From: Vombatus ursinus
Taxonomy: Eukaryota > Chordata > Mammalia > Diprotodontia > Vombatidae
NCBI RefSeq assembly: GCF_900497805.2
Contig: NW_020953953.1
Location: forward strand, 1,288,318-1,352,317
Direction of reading: 5' to 3'
DNA length: 64,000 nt
Part shown: piece after piece, positions 1 to 11,368 of the stretch
Layout of the letters: each line of letters opens with the position of its first letter
Position numbering within the stretch: the first letter of the stretch is position 1
Notes under the pieces: model-generated
The model's input: only the letters and a program-made list of their open reading frames with translations
What the model was told of the DNA's origin: nothing
Databases searched by the model: none
Translations under genes and position numbers: made by a program

Positions 1-840
1 GGAGGAAGAGTGTTTCAGGCAAGGGAGACAGCCTCAGGGATAGAGGGTCTTGGGTTGAAACGTCCTTGGGGAAGGGGATGCAGTGTGTCAGATGACTGGA
101 GAAGTAGGGGGAGGCTAAGTGGTAAAGGCTTTGGAATGCCAGGCACAGGATCTGCAGTTTCATGTTGGAGGTGGGGGAAGGGAGGTGGCCTGGTTATACC
201 TTTAGGAAAATCCCTTTAATCACGGAATGGAGGATGCTGATGAGAGATGAGGCAGGCAGTGCCCACCGCAGGCTATGGTGATAGTCCAGGCAGGGGCTGA
301 CGTGGGCCTGCACTTGGGAGGGGGCAGGGTTAGAGGAGACATGCTGCAGAGGGGAAATAGGCAGGCCTCGGCACCATACTGGAGATGGGGGGGGGGTGGC
401 AAAGAGTGAGGAGTCCAGGATGATCGGGGGGTTATAAGCCTCGAGGTTGGTGGTGTCCTCAACAGTAATAGGGATGTGGGGAGTTCATGGACATTCAGTT
501 GAGATGTCTAGTGGGCAGCTGGAGATTTGACAGCAGAAGTCATCAAAAGAGGTTGGGGCAGATATATTCGAGAATTATAGACATGATCATTAAATGCATG
601 GACGTTGATGAGATCACCAAGTGAAGTGGTCTAGGAGAAGAGGGCCCAGGACAGAGCCCTGTGGGACAGTGGTGTTCACAGGTACGAGCCGGCTGAAGGT
701 CCAGCAGAGCAGATGAGAAGGAGCGAACCTAGGCAAGAGGAGAGAGATGAGAGGATCACCGAGAGCGAGGACTGAGAAAAGAACACGACTTTGGCCATTA
801 GGAGATCGTTGGTCAAGAGGGGCGAAGAGGCCACGTGCAA
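1..840. repeat. Ancient interspersed repeat, family not assigned
   Basis: No gene is seen here. The text (for example the stretch about previously 'tagtccaggcaggggctga' near 275 and the stretch near 605-660) resembles a widespread old mammalian repeat that I know by sight but cannot name with certainty. A diverged relative appears at about 61.56-62.1 kb. Ends are approximate. Confidence 0.45.
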
Positions 841-1516
841 ACACCTGCCTACATACAAGATGGACGCGGGACGGATCGGGGGCAGTCTCCGAGCACCGGG
901 AAAGGCTCCCTGCGGAAGGCGGGGCTGTAGCTGGGCCTCGGAGGGAGCCGGGGGGCGGGGAGGACGAGGGAGAAGGCTGGGCATGGGGGGCGGCATTCAT
1001 TGGGAGCAGAAGTGAAAAGGAAGGGACAGATGCGAGGGAGACCGTGGGGGCAGAACTGCTAGGACTTGGCCATGAATGGCCGGGGGGGGGGGGGTGGGGG
1101 GGGCAAGGGACAAAGGGCCCTCTGAGCTCCTAAGCCGGATTGCCTGGGTGCATGGCGGTGCCATCCGCAGCGGGGAGCGGGGGGCCGGGCGGCAGCCCGA
1201 GAAGCTGCCCCGCGCGCGACTGGACATGGGGGGGAGGCGGGGAGCCCGCAGCTCTGCGTTCCAGGTTCCATGCACTGGCTTTTGGAGGGAGGCCGGGAGC
1301 GGCTCATCCCCGGAGGTCCTCCAGGGAAGGTGCGGCCGCTCTGGGCCCGCACGTTGCCCAGGGCATGGGTGCTATCAGCGAGGGACTCGAGATGCTGCTT
1401 CGGAAAACAGGACCCAGCCCCACCCCCAACGCCTGAGAGACAGGCCCCGCCCCTTGGAGACCAGACCCGCCCGCCCCAGGGGTGAAGCCATCTTCTCAGA
1501 GCCCGAGCGGGGCTTA
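840..1516. promoter_or_regulatory. CpG-rich, GC-box-bearing segment upstream of ZNF579
   Basis: The base composition shifts here to GC- and CpG-rich sequence, with GC-box-like runs (near 950-960), a CAAGATGGACGC stretch near 857 that resembles a YY1-type site, and a CGCGCGCGAC run near 1210. It is cut off by the 807-base assembly gap. It may be the promoter and untranslated first exon of ZNF579, whose coding exon has a splice acceptor but no visible 5' exon. That link is an inference. Confidence 0.4.
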
Positions 1517-2323
1517 NNNNNNNNNNNNNNNNNNNNNNNNNNNNNNNNNNNNNNNNNNNNNNNNNNNNNNNNNNNNNNNNNNNNNNNNNNNNNNNNNNNN
1601 NNNNNNNNNNNNNNNNNNNNNNNNNNNNNNNNNNNNNNNNNNNNNNNNNNNNNNNNNNNNNNNNNNNNNNNNNNNNNNNNNNNNNNNNNNNNNNNNNNNN
1701 NNNNNNNNNNNNNNNNNNNNNNNNNNNNNNNNNNNNNNNNNNNNNNNNNNNNNNNNNNNNNNNNNNNNNNNNNNNNNNNNNNNNNNNNNNNNNNNNNNNN
1801 NNNNNNNNNNNNNNNNNNNNNNNNNNNNNNNNNNNNNNNNNNNNNNNNNNNNNNNNNNNNNNNNNNNNNNNNNNNNNNNNNNNNNNNNNNNNNNNNNNNN
1901 NNNNNNNNNNNNNNNNNNNNNNNNNNNNNNNNNNNNNNNNNNNNNNNNNNNNNNNNNNNNNNNNNNNNNNNNNNNNNNNNNNNNNNNNNNNNNNNNNNNN
2001 NNNNNNNNNNNNNNNNNNNNNNNNNNNNNNNNNNNNNNNNNNNNNNNNNNNNNNNNNNNNNNNNNNNNNNNNNNNNNNNNNNNNNNNNNNNNNNNNNNNN
2101 NNNNNNNNNNNNNNNNNNNNNNNNNNNNNNNNNNNNNNNNNNNNNNNNNNNNNNNNNNNNNNNNNNNNNNNNNNNNNNNNNNNNNNNNNNNNNNNNNNNN
2201 NNNNNNNNNNNNNNNNNNNNNNNNNNNNNNNNNNNNNNNNNNNNNNNNNNNNNNNNNNNNNNNNNNNNNNNNNNNNNNNNNNNNNNNNNNNNNNNNNNNN
2301 NNNNNNNNNNNNNNNNNNNNNNN
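1517..2323. other. Assembly gap (807 N)
   Basis: A run of N with a CpG-rich left edge and a (CT)n right edge. The sequence missing here probably includes a GC-rich promoter part and simple repeat, both hard to sequence. Confidence 0.99.
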
Positions 2324-2439
2324 CTCTCTCTCTCTCTCCCTCTCCCCCCCATTTCTTTATTTCTCTATATTGCATTCACTGACTCTCTCACCTGCACTCT
2401 GACCCCACCCCCACCCCCTTCTTGGCAGCTGGTGACTGC

Positions 2440-2665
2440 CCTGGGCTTGGAGTCCCCAAGACCAGAGTTCAAGTATGGCCTCAGACATTTATTATCCGGG
2501 TGATCCTGGGCAAGTCACTTCACCTTTGTCTGCCTCAGTTTCTTCATCTGTCAAATGAGAATAGTAATAGCACCTACCTCCTAAGGTTGTTGTGAGGACC
2601 AAATGAGCTAACATTTGTAAAGCACTTAGCACATAGTAGGTGCTATGTAAATGCTTATTCCTTCC
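2440..2665 (+). repeat. tRNA-derived CORE-SINE (MIR/MAR1 type)
   Basis: The order is typical: tRNA-related head with GAGTTCAAG, a core with GTGATCCTGGGCAAGTCAC, CTCAGTTTCTTCATCTGTCA, then the AAGCACTTAGCACATAGTAGG tail shared with L2-type LINEs. The left end runs into pyrimidine-rich sequence, so it is approximate. Confidence 0.75.
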
Positions 2666-3190
2666 CTTCCCCTTTCTCCACCCCTCTCCCTTCTCTCCCT
2701 CCTCCATTTTTCTGTCTCTCTCCCCCCTTCCTGTCTTTCTGTCTCTCTCTTTCACCCTTCATTTCCCCCCCATGTCTTTCTTTCTCTGTCTCTTTGCCTG
2801 TCTCTCCCCCCCTCCTGTCTCTGTCTTTCTGTCTCTCCCCCTGTGTTTGTCCCCCTCCATCTCCTCCCCTGTCTTTCCTCTCCCTGCCATCTTTCTCTCT
2901 CTGTCTCTCTCCCTGCCATCTTTCTCTCTGTCTCTTTTCCCCTCCCTGTCTTTCTTTCTCTGTCTCTTTCTCTCTGTCTCTCCCTCCCTCCTCTCCCCCC
3001 GAGTCTTTGTCTCTGTCTCTCTCCCCCTCCGTTTCCTCCCCCATCTTTCTCCCTCTGTCCTTGCTCTCTCCCCCTCGTGCCCGTCTTTCCCTCTGTCTTG
3101 CTGTCCCCCTCCTTGCCCACTCCACTCCCTCGCTTTTCTCCCCCTGTATCTTTTCCTGTGGATCTCTTTGGCTCCCCTCCATCTCTAGCT
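2666..3190. repeat. Pyrimidine-rich low-complexity tract
   Basis: Long CT-rich sequence with recurring TCTCTGTCTCTCTCCC units. It continues the (CT)n that starts at 2324 and runs into the polypyrimidine tract before the ZNF579 coding exon. Open frames on both strands here are compositional. Confidence 0.85.
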
Positions 3191-3242
3191 GCCTCTTAGC
3201 TGGCCCCGTGTGTACATCATGCCTCTTTCTCCTTCTTTCCCT

Positions 3243-3246
3243 GTAG
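3243..3246 (+). other. ZNF579: Splice acceptor of ZNF579 coding exon
   Basis: TTCTTTCCCTGTAG ends at 3246 and the exon starts GTATGG. This decides the ATG at 3249 as the start. Confidence 0.8.
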
Positions 3247-3248
3247 GT

Positions 3249-4754
3249 ATGGACCCCCAGCCTCCTCCGCCAGCCCCAGGCGCCTCTCCTCGGGGCCGAG
3301 GCCGGGGCCGGGGCCGTGGCCGAGGCCGTGGACGGGGCCGGGGCGGCGGAGCCGCTCCCAGGGCACCCCTGCCCTGTCCCACCTGTGGCCGCCTCTTCCG
3401 TTTCCCCTACTACCTGTCCCGTCACCGGCTCAGCCACTCGGGCCTGCGCCCCCACGCCTGCCCCCTGTGCCCCAAGGCCTTTCGCCGGCCAGCCCACCTG
3501 GCCCGGCACCTGCGAGGCCACGGCCCTCAGCCGCCTCTGCGGTGTGCAGCCTGTCCGCGTACGTTCCCGGAGCCGGCCCAGCTGCAGCTGCACCTGGCCC
3601 AGGAGCACGGCGGCAGCGGGGAGCCAGTGGGGGCCGAGGTGCCGGGGAGCCAGGAGCCCGCGGCGGAGCCGGCCCCGGCTGCGGGGCCTCCCGAGGACGC
3701 CCAGGAGGAGGCGGCCGAGCTGGCTCGGGCAGCGGCTGGCCGCGGGGAGGAGAAGGAGGTCCTGCTCCAGGCTGACTGGACCCTGTTGTGTCTGCGCTGC
3801 AGAGAGGCCTTCCCCACCAAGGGGGAGCTGAAGGCCCACCCGTGCCTGCGGAGCTCGGGGGGCCGGGCAGGCCCCGACGGGGAGCCGGGGCCCCCTCCGC
3901 GGCCCAAGCGCCACCAGTGCCCTGTCTGCCTCAAGGCCTTCGCCAGGCCCTGGTCGCTGTCCCGACACCAGCTGGTCCATTCCCCGGACCGGCCGTTCGC
4001 CTGCCCGGACTGTGGCCTGGCCTTTCGCCTGGCCTCCTACCTCCGGCAGCACCGCCGTGTCCATGGCCTGACCCTGCTGGCGTCTGCCCCGACCACTCCG
4101 CGGTCTGACAAGGAGGAGAGAGGCGTGGGCGGCGCCTCCAAGGGATGGACCTTTGCCAAAGGGGCAGAATCCCAGGGGCAGAACGGAGAAGATGGGGCGA
4201 GCCGTGAAGGAGAACGGGCCTCGGGCCCTGGGCCCGGGGAAGAGCCGCCTCCACCCCCCCCACCACCCGTGGAGCCCCGTTTCCGGTGCCCAGAGTGTGG
4301 CAAAGGCTTCCGTCGGCGGGCCCACCTCCGCCAGCACGGCGTCACCCACTCGGGAGCCCGGCCCTTCCAGTGTGTCCGCTGCCAGCGGGAGTTTAAGCGA
4401 CTGGCGGATCTGGCCCGTCACGCCCAGGTGCACGCGGGGGGCCCCGCCCCCCATCCCTGCCCCCTGTGCTCCCGCCGCTTCTCCAGGGCCTACAGCCTCT
4501 TGCGGCACCAGCGGTGTCACCGGGCCAAGGTGGAAGGGGCCACGAGCAGGGCTGCGCCCTCCACGGAAGAGGCAGCCCCAGCTCTGGCGGAGACAGTCGA
4601 CGACCCCCCTTCTCCTCCCTCTCCCTCTCGGACCCCTCCTCCTGCCCCTGCATACCTCAGCGCCTCCTGCTTTGACAGTCAGGACCACTCAGCCTTTGAC
4701 CTGGAGGAGGAGGAAGAGGGAGGTCTGGGGGGGGCAGGGGGGGTGCCCTCCTGA
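3249..4754 (+). CDS. ZNF579: Zinc finger protein ZNF579 (coding exon)
   Basis: Putative nuclear DNA-binding protein of 501 residues; its targets are not established. The protein begins MDPQPPPPAPG, has an Arg-Gly tract at about residues 15-32, and then C2H2 fingers in groups: three near the N terminus, a degenerate finger (CLRCREAF), two central and three C-terminal, giving eight canonical fingers. It ends with SASCFDSQDHSAFD and an acidic run. This order and the end match human ZNF579 as I remember it. The ATG at 3249 follows a polypyrimidine tract and an AG acceptor at 3245-3246, so an untranslated 5' exon lies upstream. An in-frame codon at 3210 lies inside the intron and was not used. The next gene downstream, SBK3, agrees with human gene order. 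Confidence 0.93.
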   Translation: MDPQPPPPAPGASPRGRGRGRGRGRGRGRGRGGGAAPRAPLPCPTCGRLFRFPYYLSRHRLSHSGLRPHACPLCPKAFRRPAHLARHLRGHGPQPPLRCAACPRTFPEPAQLQLHLAQEHGGSGEPVGAEVPGSQEPAAEPAPAAGPPEDAQEEAAELARAAAGRGEEKEVLLQADWTLLCLRCREAFPTKGELKAHPCLRSSGGRAGPDGEPGPPPRPKRHQCPVCLKAFARPWSLSRHQLVHSPDRPFACPDCGLAFRLASYLRQHRRVHGLTLLASAPTTPRSDKEERGVGGASKGWTFAKGAESQGQNGEDGASREGERASGPGPGEEPPPPPPPPVEPRFRCPECGKGFRRRAHLRQHGVTHSGARPFQCVRCQREFKRLADLARHAQVHAGGPAPHPCPLCSRRFSRAYSLLRHQRCHRAKVEGATSRAAPSTEEAAPALAETVDDPPSPPSPSRTPPPAPAYLSASCFDSQDHSAFDLEEEEEGGLGGAGGVPS

Positions 4755-5210
4755 CACTCACAACCCCCCAAACTTGTTTTATGGCCGCCCCCATCCCCTC
4801 TACCCTCTCTCTGAAATGAAACCCACCCTTTAGGTTCCAACAGTGGAAGAAAGAGCAAGATGGAGGTGGGGTTATCTCCCTGGGGAGACTGCAGAGAGTT
4901 CTGGACCCTAACACCCTCCCCGCCATTGCAGGATAGCCCCCCCCCCCCGCCCCACACTGACCCAGAGTCCCACCCTGTTGCCACCACCAGGATGACAGGT
5001 TGGGTCCACCTTCCAGGTGAGGCAAATGATGGGAAAATGTGGATTCTCTGGTCCCAGGGGGCCTGTTCCTCCCCACCCCCTTCCTCACTGGTCTCCTTGA
5101 CCCTCTGCCCACGCCCAATCCTTCCACGTTTCTTATCTGCTGACTAGAGTGAAGCGGTTCCCAGAGTGTGGGTTGGGGGTGGATGTTTCTGTTCCTCTTG
5201 TCTGTCTATG

Positions 5211-5216
5211 AATAAA
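5211..5216 (+). terminator. ZNF579: Polyadenylation signal of ZNF579
   Basis: AATAAA about 460 bases after the stop codon, followed by a GT-rich stretch (GGGGCTCTGTGTGTATGTGG near 5250). The 3' UTR would be 4755 to about 5235. Confidence 0.75.
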
Positions 5217-5239
5217 CGCCGCTGTGGAGCCCAGAGGAG

Positions 5240-6540
5240 CCAGGCCACGGGGCTCTGTGTGTATGTGGAGGGGAGGTTGGGGATGGCCAGGGCGGGCAGG
5301 AGAAGACATGGGGTGAGTCTCCCAAACCCCTGCTGCAGGCAGGTTTCCTGCCTTCTGATTCGAAGCATTTATCAAACATCTGTCAGGTAGGCATTGTTTT
5401 GTGCATTGGAGATAAAAAGACAAAAGTTTGGAATGATTCCTGCCCACCCGGGATTTACAATCCACTCTTCTGAAAATGGTGACTGCACCTGAGCCTTCAG
5501 TCTCCCTGCAGATCTTCACCTCTTTGTTCAGTCCATGCTGAAGGCCAGGAATTTACTCCTGCCCAGCCCAAAAAGCCCCCAGGTGTGGGATTCAGAGCTT
5601 GGCATTTACGAACCCCAACTCCCTTCTAAAGGCAGGCAGATACCGCAGAATTCGATGGCTGGGCTGGGCTGGGACCCAGGTGCCCCATGCTGCCTACTTC
5701 GTCGGTCTCTGGACAAGCCCTCGGGGAGCTCAGGCTCATGCCCTTTCAGGAGCACTTTCAGCCTAGACGACTCTGAATGTCAGACTCAAATGACCCCTTT
5801 ATGCAGGGCAGGGGTGAGGGGGGCGATGCTCTGCCCAAGGTCAAATGGCCTTGAGCAGAGGCTACTGTGGAAAACAAGGCCTTGGGAGTTCCCAGGAGAG
5901 AGCCGGCTTCTCCTGGGCCCCCAGAAGGCTTGGCATCCAGGGCTGGAGGTCAAAGCCCGAGTGGGGTGACCCTAGAGAGCTTGTATGGCTAAAAGGGGAG
6001 GTGCAAAGCCAGCTCTGGATCCCAGTGTCTTTCTGGCAGAGGGAAGGCAGGGGGCCAGGGCCTCCTGGGCTGACTTGACATGCCTGGGACCCAGGTGTTC
6101 CCTAGCCATGAGTTTTTGGTGTCTGTCAACAGCTTCCCACAACTCAATCTCCTCCTGTCCAGGCTGGGGACCTGAGGGGCCAGGGGCTGGGTTCAGCACC
6201 AGGCTCTGTCCCTGAGGAGCTCTGCCCACTTCTAGTACCTTCTTACAGGAAGCCTTCCCAGTTTGCCTCCCGTAGGCTTCAGGGAAGGGTGTCTCGGTCT
6301 CCCTGGAAGCAGTGGCTAGAGCCCAGGTAGCTAGGTCCACTAGTGGGGATATCCAGGGTCTACAGGGAGGCCTCTGCTCCTTCCTGTGTCCTGGCCCCCA
6401 GGGGTTCACAATATGTTTTGTCCTATCTGAATCCTGTCCTGGGAAGGGAGCCCGGGATGTGGGCCAAGCTAAGTTTGGAAGGGGGAGGTGGGGCTGAGGG
6501 TCAGGGGGGGTAAAGAAGGGGGCGGGGGCCACACAACTCT
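5240..6540. other. Intergenic sequence between ZNF579 and SBK3
   Basis: No gene is seen. Around 5350-5480 is a diverged MIR-related fragment (GCATTTATCAAACATCTGTCAGG). The rest looks like unique G-rich intergenic DNA. Confidence 0.5.
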
Positions 6541-6559
6541 GTCACCAACTTGGCCCCAT

Positions 6560-7088
6560 ACACACCCCCGGAACAGTCAGCGGGTGGAGAGACAAAGAAG
6601 ACAGACAAGACCCACACCGATAAGAGACAGTCCTAGACAGAGAAGCTGAGGGAACTGCTATAGAATGACAAAGGCAGAGAAGAGACTTGGAATCAGAGGT
6701 TAGAGACACCCAAGGAGAGTAGAAAGCAGAGACATACAGAAAGGGATAGAAGTGGAAGGGGAGAGCAGGATCCAGGATAATCAGAGACAAAGGCAAAAAT
6801 CCTCCAAGGAACTTGGATCGGCAGAGGCAAAGCCAGGCAGAGACACCCTTAGAAAAGAGATCCAGGCTGAAGACTGGTACAGGTAGATGTCCAGCCTCGG
6901 CTACCGGGGAGTCACTGAGAGCGACCAGGAATCAGAGAACAGACAGAGACGCTGTAGAAACAGGAGAGGCTCTCTCTCTCCCTCTTCTCTGTCCCTTCTC
7001 CCTCTTTCCTTCCTTCCTTTCTCTCTATCCTCCCTCCCTTCTCTCTTTCCTCTTGTCTCTGTCTTTTGTCGCTATCTCTTGTCTTTCT

Positions 7089-7160
<72 letters not shown>

Positions 7161-7540
7161 CTCCCTCCCCTCCCTTCTCCCTCTTCTCTCTCTCTCTCAC
7201 ACACACAGTGAGAACTGACAGAGCAAGGACAGAAACCGAAAAGGAGAGTCAGAGGGACATACAAAACAGAGAGACACCCAGAGAGATAGAGGAGAGAGGC
7301 ACAGGAGAGACTGCGAGACAAGCCAAAGTCCAAGAGATTCAACAGAGGAAAACAGAGAGAAGAGATACCTGCAAAGACAAGGGGAGCAGAAACAGAAAAA
7401 GTTCTGTGTCAGTGACGGAGCCTGAAAGAGACCAGAGAAGAGGGGAGACAGCTACAGAGTCAGAGAGTGGGGAGAACATCCGGAGGGGGCAGGCACCCCA
7501 GAGGGAGGGTCTTCCAAGGGACAGCACCCAAGGCGACCCT
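6560..7540. repeat. Purine-rich tract with (CT)n core upstream of SBK3 exon 1
   Basis: AGAGACAGAGA-like purine-rich sequence, with a pure (CT)n run at about 7091-7158 in the middle. It covers the presumed 5' UTR and promoter of SBK3. The open frames on both strands are compositional. Confidence 0.7.
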
Positions 7541-7543
7541 GAG

Positions 7544-7588
7544 ATGGAGAACAGAGAGCAAGAGCCCCTTGAAGATGGGGATTTGGAG
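7544..7588 (+). CDS. SBK3: SBK3 coding exon 1
   Basis: Fifteen codons, MENREQEPLEDGDLE, then a GTGAGC donor. It joins in phase 0 to GAGGACCCAGCG at 8744. The choice rests on similarity to the human N terminus and on the donor. Confidence 0.7.
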
Positions 7589-10500
7589 GTGAGCGACGTG
7601 GGGCAGTAAAGGAGAGGCAGAACAAATCAAAGAAATGGAAAAAAGAAAGAAACAGAGAAAAGGAAACAAGTGGAGAGCTTCAGAGAAAAACATCTGCAGA
7701 AACACGATAGACTGAAAGAAACGTAGAAGCGAAAGAGAGGATATAGAAAAAGGAACAGAAGCAGAGATTTAGAGACACCGAAACGCAACAGAGAACAAAT
7801 TGGAGACCCAAGAAGGGGAACAGAAAAAGAAACTCGGGAGAAAGGGCAGTGGGCAGGATTTGGGAAGGGCTGGTGGCCGGCTGCCCCTGTAAGGGCTATT
7901 GGGGTGAGCCTTGGGGAGCAGCATGAAATGGTGCCTGTTCTCCGAGGCTCAGGGACAGGTGGGCCAGTCCTTCAGGATGACTCACTGTGAGTCACCAACC
8001 CCACCCTATGACCCTGACCCAATTGATGACCCTTGGTCTCCCCTTTAGGACCCTTTGACCCCTCGTCTCTTGACGGGGGCTCTAACTTGATAGAAGAAAA
8101 AAACTTCCCCAAAATTAGACCATCCCAAATTTCAGCAGGCTGCCCAGGAGATAGTGAGCTCCCCACAACTGGAAGTATTCAAGCAGAGGTTGGATGACTC
8201 CTGCTCTTCTGTGATGGGGACTCATTTAGAGGGATGTGAATTTAGCCAGATCTCCTCCCTCTGAGATCTGAAGTTCTGTTACAGCCCCTCCCGTACCCTC
8301 TCGTTGGGTCGTCTGGCTTGAGACCTCCTGGGCCCCAGAACTGCTGAGTCTGCCAGATAAAAAGAAAGCTTAGAGGTCATCCAATCTGCCCTAATTTTAC
8401 AGACTTGGAAACTGAGGCCCAGAGAATTTAAGTGACCTACCCAAAGTCACCCAGTGAGTCACTGGTGACTGGACACTCCGGTGTTCTCGCTCTCTCCTTC
8501 TCTGCCTCCCTCCCTTCTTCTCCCTTTCCCACCTCTTATCTGTCTGTCTCTGCCTCTGTCTGTCTCTGCCTCTCCCCTCCTCCACCTTCCCTCATTCCTG
8601 TCTGTCTCTGTCTCTGTCTCTCCCCCCACCTTCCCCCACCCCATCTGTCTCTGCCTCTGTCTCTCTCTGTCTCTCCCCCCCTCCACCTTCCACCATCCTC
8701 GTCTGTCTCTGTCTCTGTCTGTCTCTCCCTGCTGTCCCCTTAGGAGGACCCAGCGTCAGCCCTTCAGCGTTTTGTTGATCTCACAGCCAGTAGGGTGACT
8801 CCTGTTCGGACGCTGAGATCCTGCTACCGGCTGGTCCAGGAGTTGGGTGCTGGCACCTATGGCCGTGTCTTCCTGGCCCAGCCCCGTCGAGGGGGTGAGC
8901 TGGTGTTCATGGTGTGGGGGTCCTCCCCAAAATCGCAATTAGCCAGAGCCCACGGTGTTCCCCATGGGTGTGGGAATGCAGGAGATGGGGGGGGTCTATG
9001 ACCCCCAGCACAGGGACCCAGCTTCTGCCCCCTGACTATTCTGGGGAGCCATAGACCCTCAGGGGCCAAAGAAGCGCCCACTTAGCAATGGGAAGTCCCA
9101 ACCTCATCGTTTCGCAGAAGAGGGAGCTAGGCCAGAGCAGAAACGGGCCACAAGTTACTTGCCTAATGCCCCACATCAAGTCAGGTCCAGAGCCCAGAGC
9201 TGGACCAAGGCCCAGGGTCCTCCATCCCCAACAGCCCCTCCTGTTGTCCTTTTGCCAAGGTCCACCTGTCGCCCTGAAGCTGCTCCCACGGGCCTCTGCA
9301 TCGTGGGCCACCTTCCTTCGTGAGTTCTGCGTGGGTCGCTGTGTATCCTCGCATCCGGGTCTGCTCAGCACCCTGGCCCCGCCACTGCAGAGCCCCCGCC
9401 ACTACGCCTTTGCCCAGGAGTACGCACCCTGTGGAGACCTCAGTGGAATGTTGGAGGACAGGGTGAGACTTCAGGAAGGCACGCAAGGTGGAGGGGCTGG
9501 GGGTCAGGGTGGGACACAAGCTTGGAGCTGGGATGGCTTATAGATGAGTGCAGGGCTTGGGAGAAGAATGGACACAGGCTTAGTTAGGTCTAAGGATGGA
9601 GACGGAGCTGGTTGAGATGGAATACCTGATCAGGATAGGAGATAGGGTTGGGGATGAGAGCAGGCCCTGGCTCGGGGGTACAAGTCTGGTCACCATCGAG
9701 GATGGCCTGGAGCCAGCAAAGAACTGGGTTCAAATTTAGAAGAAGATTGCTTCGGAGATGAAGTTTGGGAATTGGGGGTCAAGGTGGGCTTGAGGGGGAC
9801 CATGTTTGAAGCCAGGATGAGGCGCTGTCTCAGATTTGGACCACAGTTGGGTGGCAGGTTTGACACAGGGGTGAGGCGTTCATGGAAGACAGATGGTCAG
9901 GGTTTGGGTTAGGATTGAGATGGTGGGTGTTGGGGGGCCGGGATGTGAAAGTAGATGGTATTTAGTGAACTCTTGAAGGTCTGTGGAACGTTTGATCCGG
10001 CATCCTCAAGCCCTTTGAACTAGGTGCTTTACACATAAGGAAACAGAGTCGGCAAAGGTTAAGTGACTGGCCCGAGGTCACCTAGTTGATGTCTAAAACA
10101 CGATTCAAACTCGGGTCTTCCTGATTTCATTTCCTGTGTTTGATCCCTTATGGAACAGGGCTGGTCTGGGCTTAGGTCAGAGAGTGGATTGCAAACACCC
10201 TATGATCTTCTCCTCGCCTGGCCACCAACCTCAACTTCAGCTCTCCCATGCCTTGTGGACCTTATCGTTTGGGGGGGGGGGTGCGGCGAGACAGACAGAG
10301 GGAAAGAGAGGGGAAGGGCTGGGGTGGGGATCGATTCTCTGAGATGGATAGGGCTGGGTTAGGAACGGATCTCCAGCTGGAAGCTGGGGCAGGATGAAGG
10401 AGGAATTAACCTCAGACTGCCTGGTCAGGGTAGAAATAAGCTGGGTGGAGGCACTGGAGAAGGCCTGTGGGGGCGGGGGGCTGTTGGACGGTTTCTCCAC

Positions 10501-11368
10501 TGGTTTACCCTGAAGACAGGGTTTCCAACAAGGACTCCCAGAGCAGCCAGGCTGAGGCACCTTCATACTGTAGTCGAAAAAGGGGACAGCACAGGAGGAG
10601 GCCGGGGGGGCCACACGCTGGGCCGTGAAGGACAGCAGTCTGTTCTCCTTGCAGGGCCTCCCGGAGCTCCAGCTGAGGCGAGTGGGGGTCCAGTTGGCCG
10701 GAGCCCTGGACTTCCTGCATTCCCGGGGCCTGGTCCACGCTGATGTCAAGCCGGACAACGTGCTGGTCTTTGACAGAGCCTGCCGCCGTGTAGCCCTGGG
10801 GGACTTCGGGCTGACCAGACCAGAGGGCTGCCCCGCCCCAGCCCCACCAGGACCCCTGCCCTCAGCACCTCCCGAGCTCTGCCTCCTGCAGCCTCCGGAC
10901 ACCCTGGCCCTCCGGCCTGAGCTGGACTCCTGGGGGCTGGGCGTGCTCCTCTTCTGTGCCGCCACCGCCTGCTTTCCCTGGTCTGTGGCCCTGGCTCCTG
11001 ACCCTGGGTTCGAAACGTTTGCTGGCTGGCTGACAGCCTGTCCCCAGCCAGCCCTGCCACCCCAGCCCTGGGCCCAGTTCTCTCTGGCTGCTCAGACCCT
11101 CCTCCGGGGGCTGCTTGCCCTCGAGCCAGAGAAGAGGAGCAGTCCAGCAGCTGTGCTGGACTGGGCTGGGGAGCCCTGGGTGGTGGCAGGGGCTGGGGCA
11201 GGGGAGGAGAGGGAGGGGGAGGAGGAAGACCATGGGGGAAGAGGAGAGGAGGAAGGCACTGGTGGGGAAGAGGAGGCCAGCTTAGACGAGGGCTCAGGGG
11301 AAGAGGAGGAGCCCGGCTGGGGACAGGACCATAGGGCCAGCCCAGGGGACTCCCTGACCAAGTGGTGA
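7544..11368 (+). CDS. SBK3: SH3-binding-domain kinase family member 3 (SBK3)
   Basis: Serine/threonine-kinase-like protein of 370 residues; the SBK family is expressed mainly in muscle and heart, and SBK3's substrates are not established. Coding exons: 7544-7588, 8744-8894, 9260-9462, 10655-11368; every junction has GT-AG and the frame holds. Motifs: glycine loop GAGTYGRV at residues 50-57, lysine K72 in VALK, catalytic loop HADVKPDN at 161-168, DFG at 183-185, and APPELC in place of APE. The loop has Ala where the usual HRD has Arg. The C-terminal tail is Glu/Gly-rich. The start MENREQEPLEDGDLE resembles the human N terminus (MERRASETPEDGDPEE, from memory). The second and third coding exons match SBK2's intron positions. 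Exon 1 is the least certain because it is short and lies in purine-rich DNA. Confidence 0.9.
8140..8300 (+). repeat. CR1/L3 LINE 3' fragment
   Basis: GTATTCAAGCAGAGGTTGGATGAC is the well-known 3' end text of the CR1/L3 family. It lies in SBK3 intron 1. Confidence 0.6.
8350..8475 (-). repeat. MIR-type SINE fragment
   Basis: ACTTGGAAACTGAGGCCCAGAGAATTTAAGTGACCTACCCAAAGTCACCCAG is the reverse-strand MIR core. It lies in SBK3 intron 1. Confidence 0.7.
8480..8743. repeat. Pyrimidine-rich tract before SBK3 exon 2
   Basis: TCTGTCTCTGCCTCTCCCCC-type repeats running into the splice acceptor at 8741-8743. They enlarge the polypyrimidine tract of this intron. Confidence 0.8.
9960..10140 (-). repeat. 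MIR-type SINE
   Basis: ACATAAGGAAACAGAGTCGGCAAAGGTTAAGTGACTGGCCCGAGGTCACCTAG and the preceding GGTGCTTTAC text are the MIR core read on the reverse strand. It lies in SBK3 intron 3. Confidence 0.7.

Noticed and set aside
1059-2503. Long open frames through the first gap
   Set aside because: Most of their length is N, read as open sequence; the flanks carry no recognisable protein.
2655-4688. 677-codon open frame on the minus strand opposite ZNF579
   Set aside because: It is the GC-rich antisense shadow of the zinc-finger exon running into the antisense of a CT tract; no domain and no start context.
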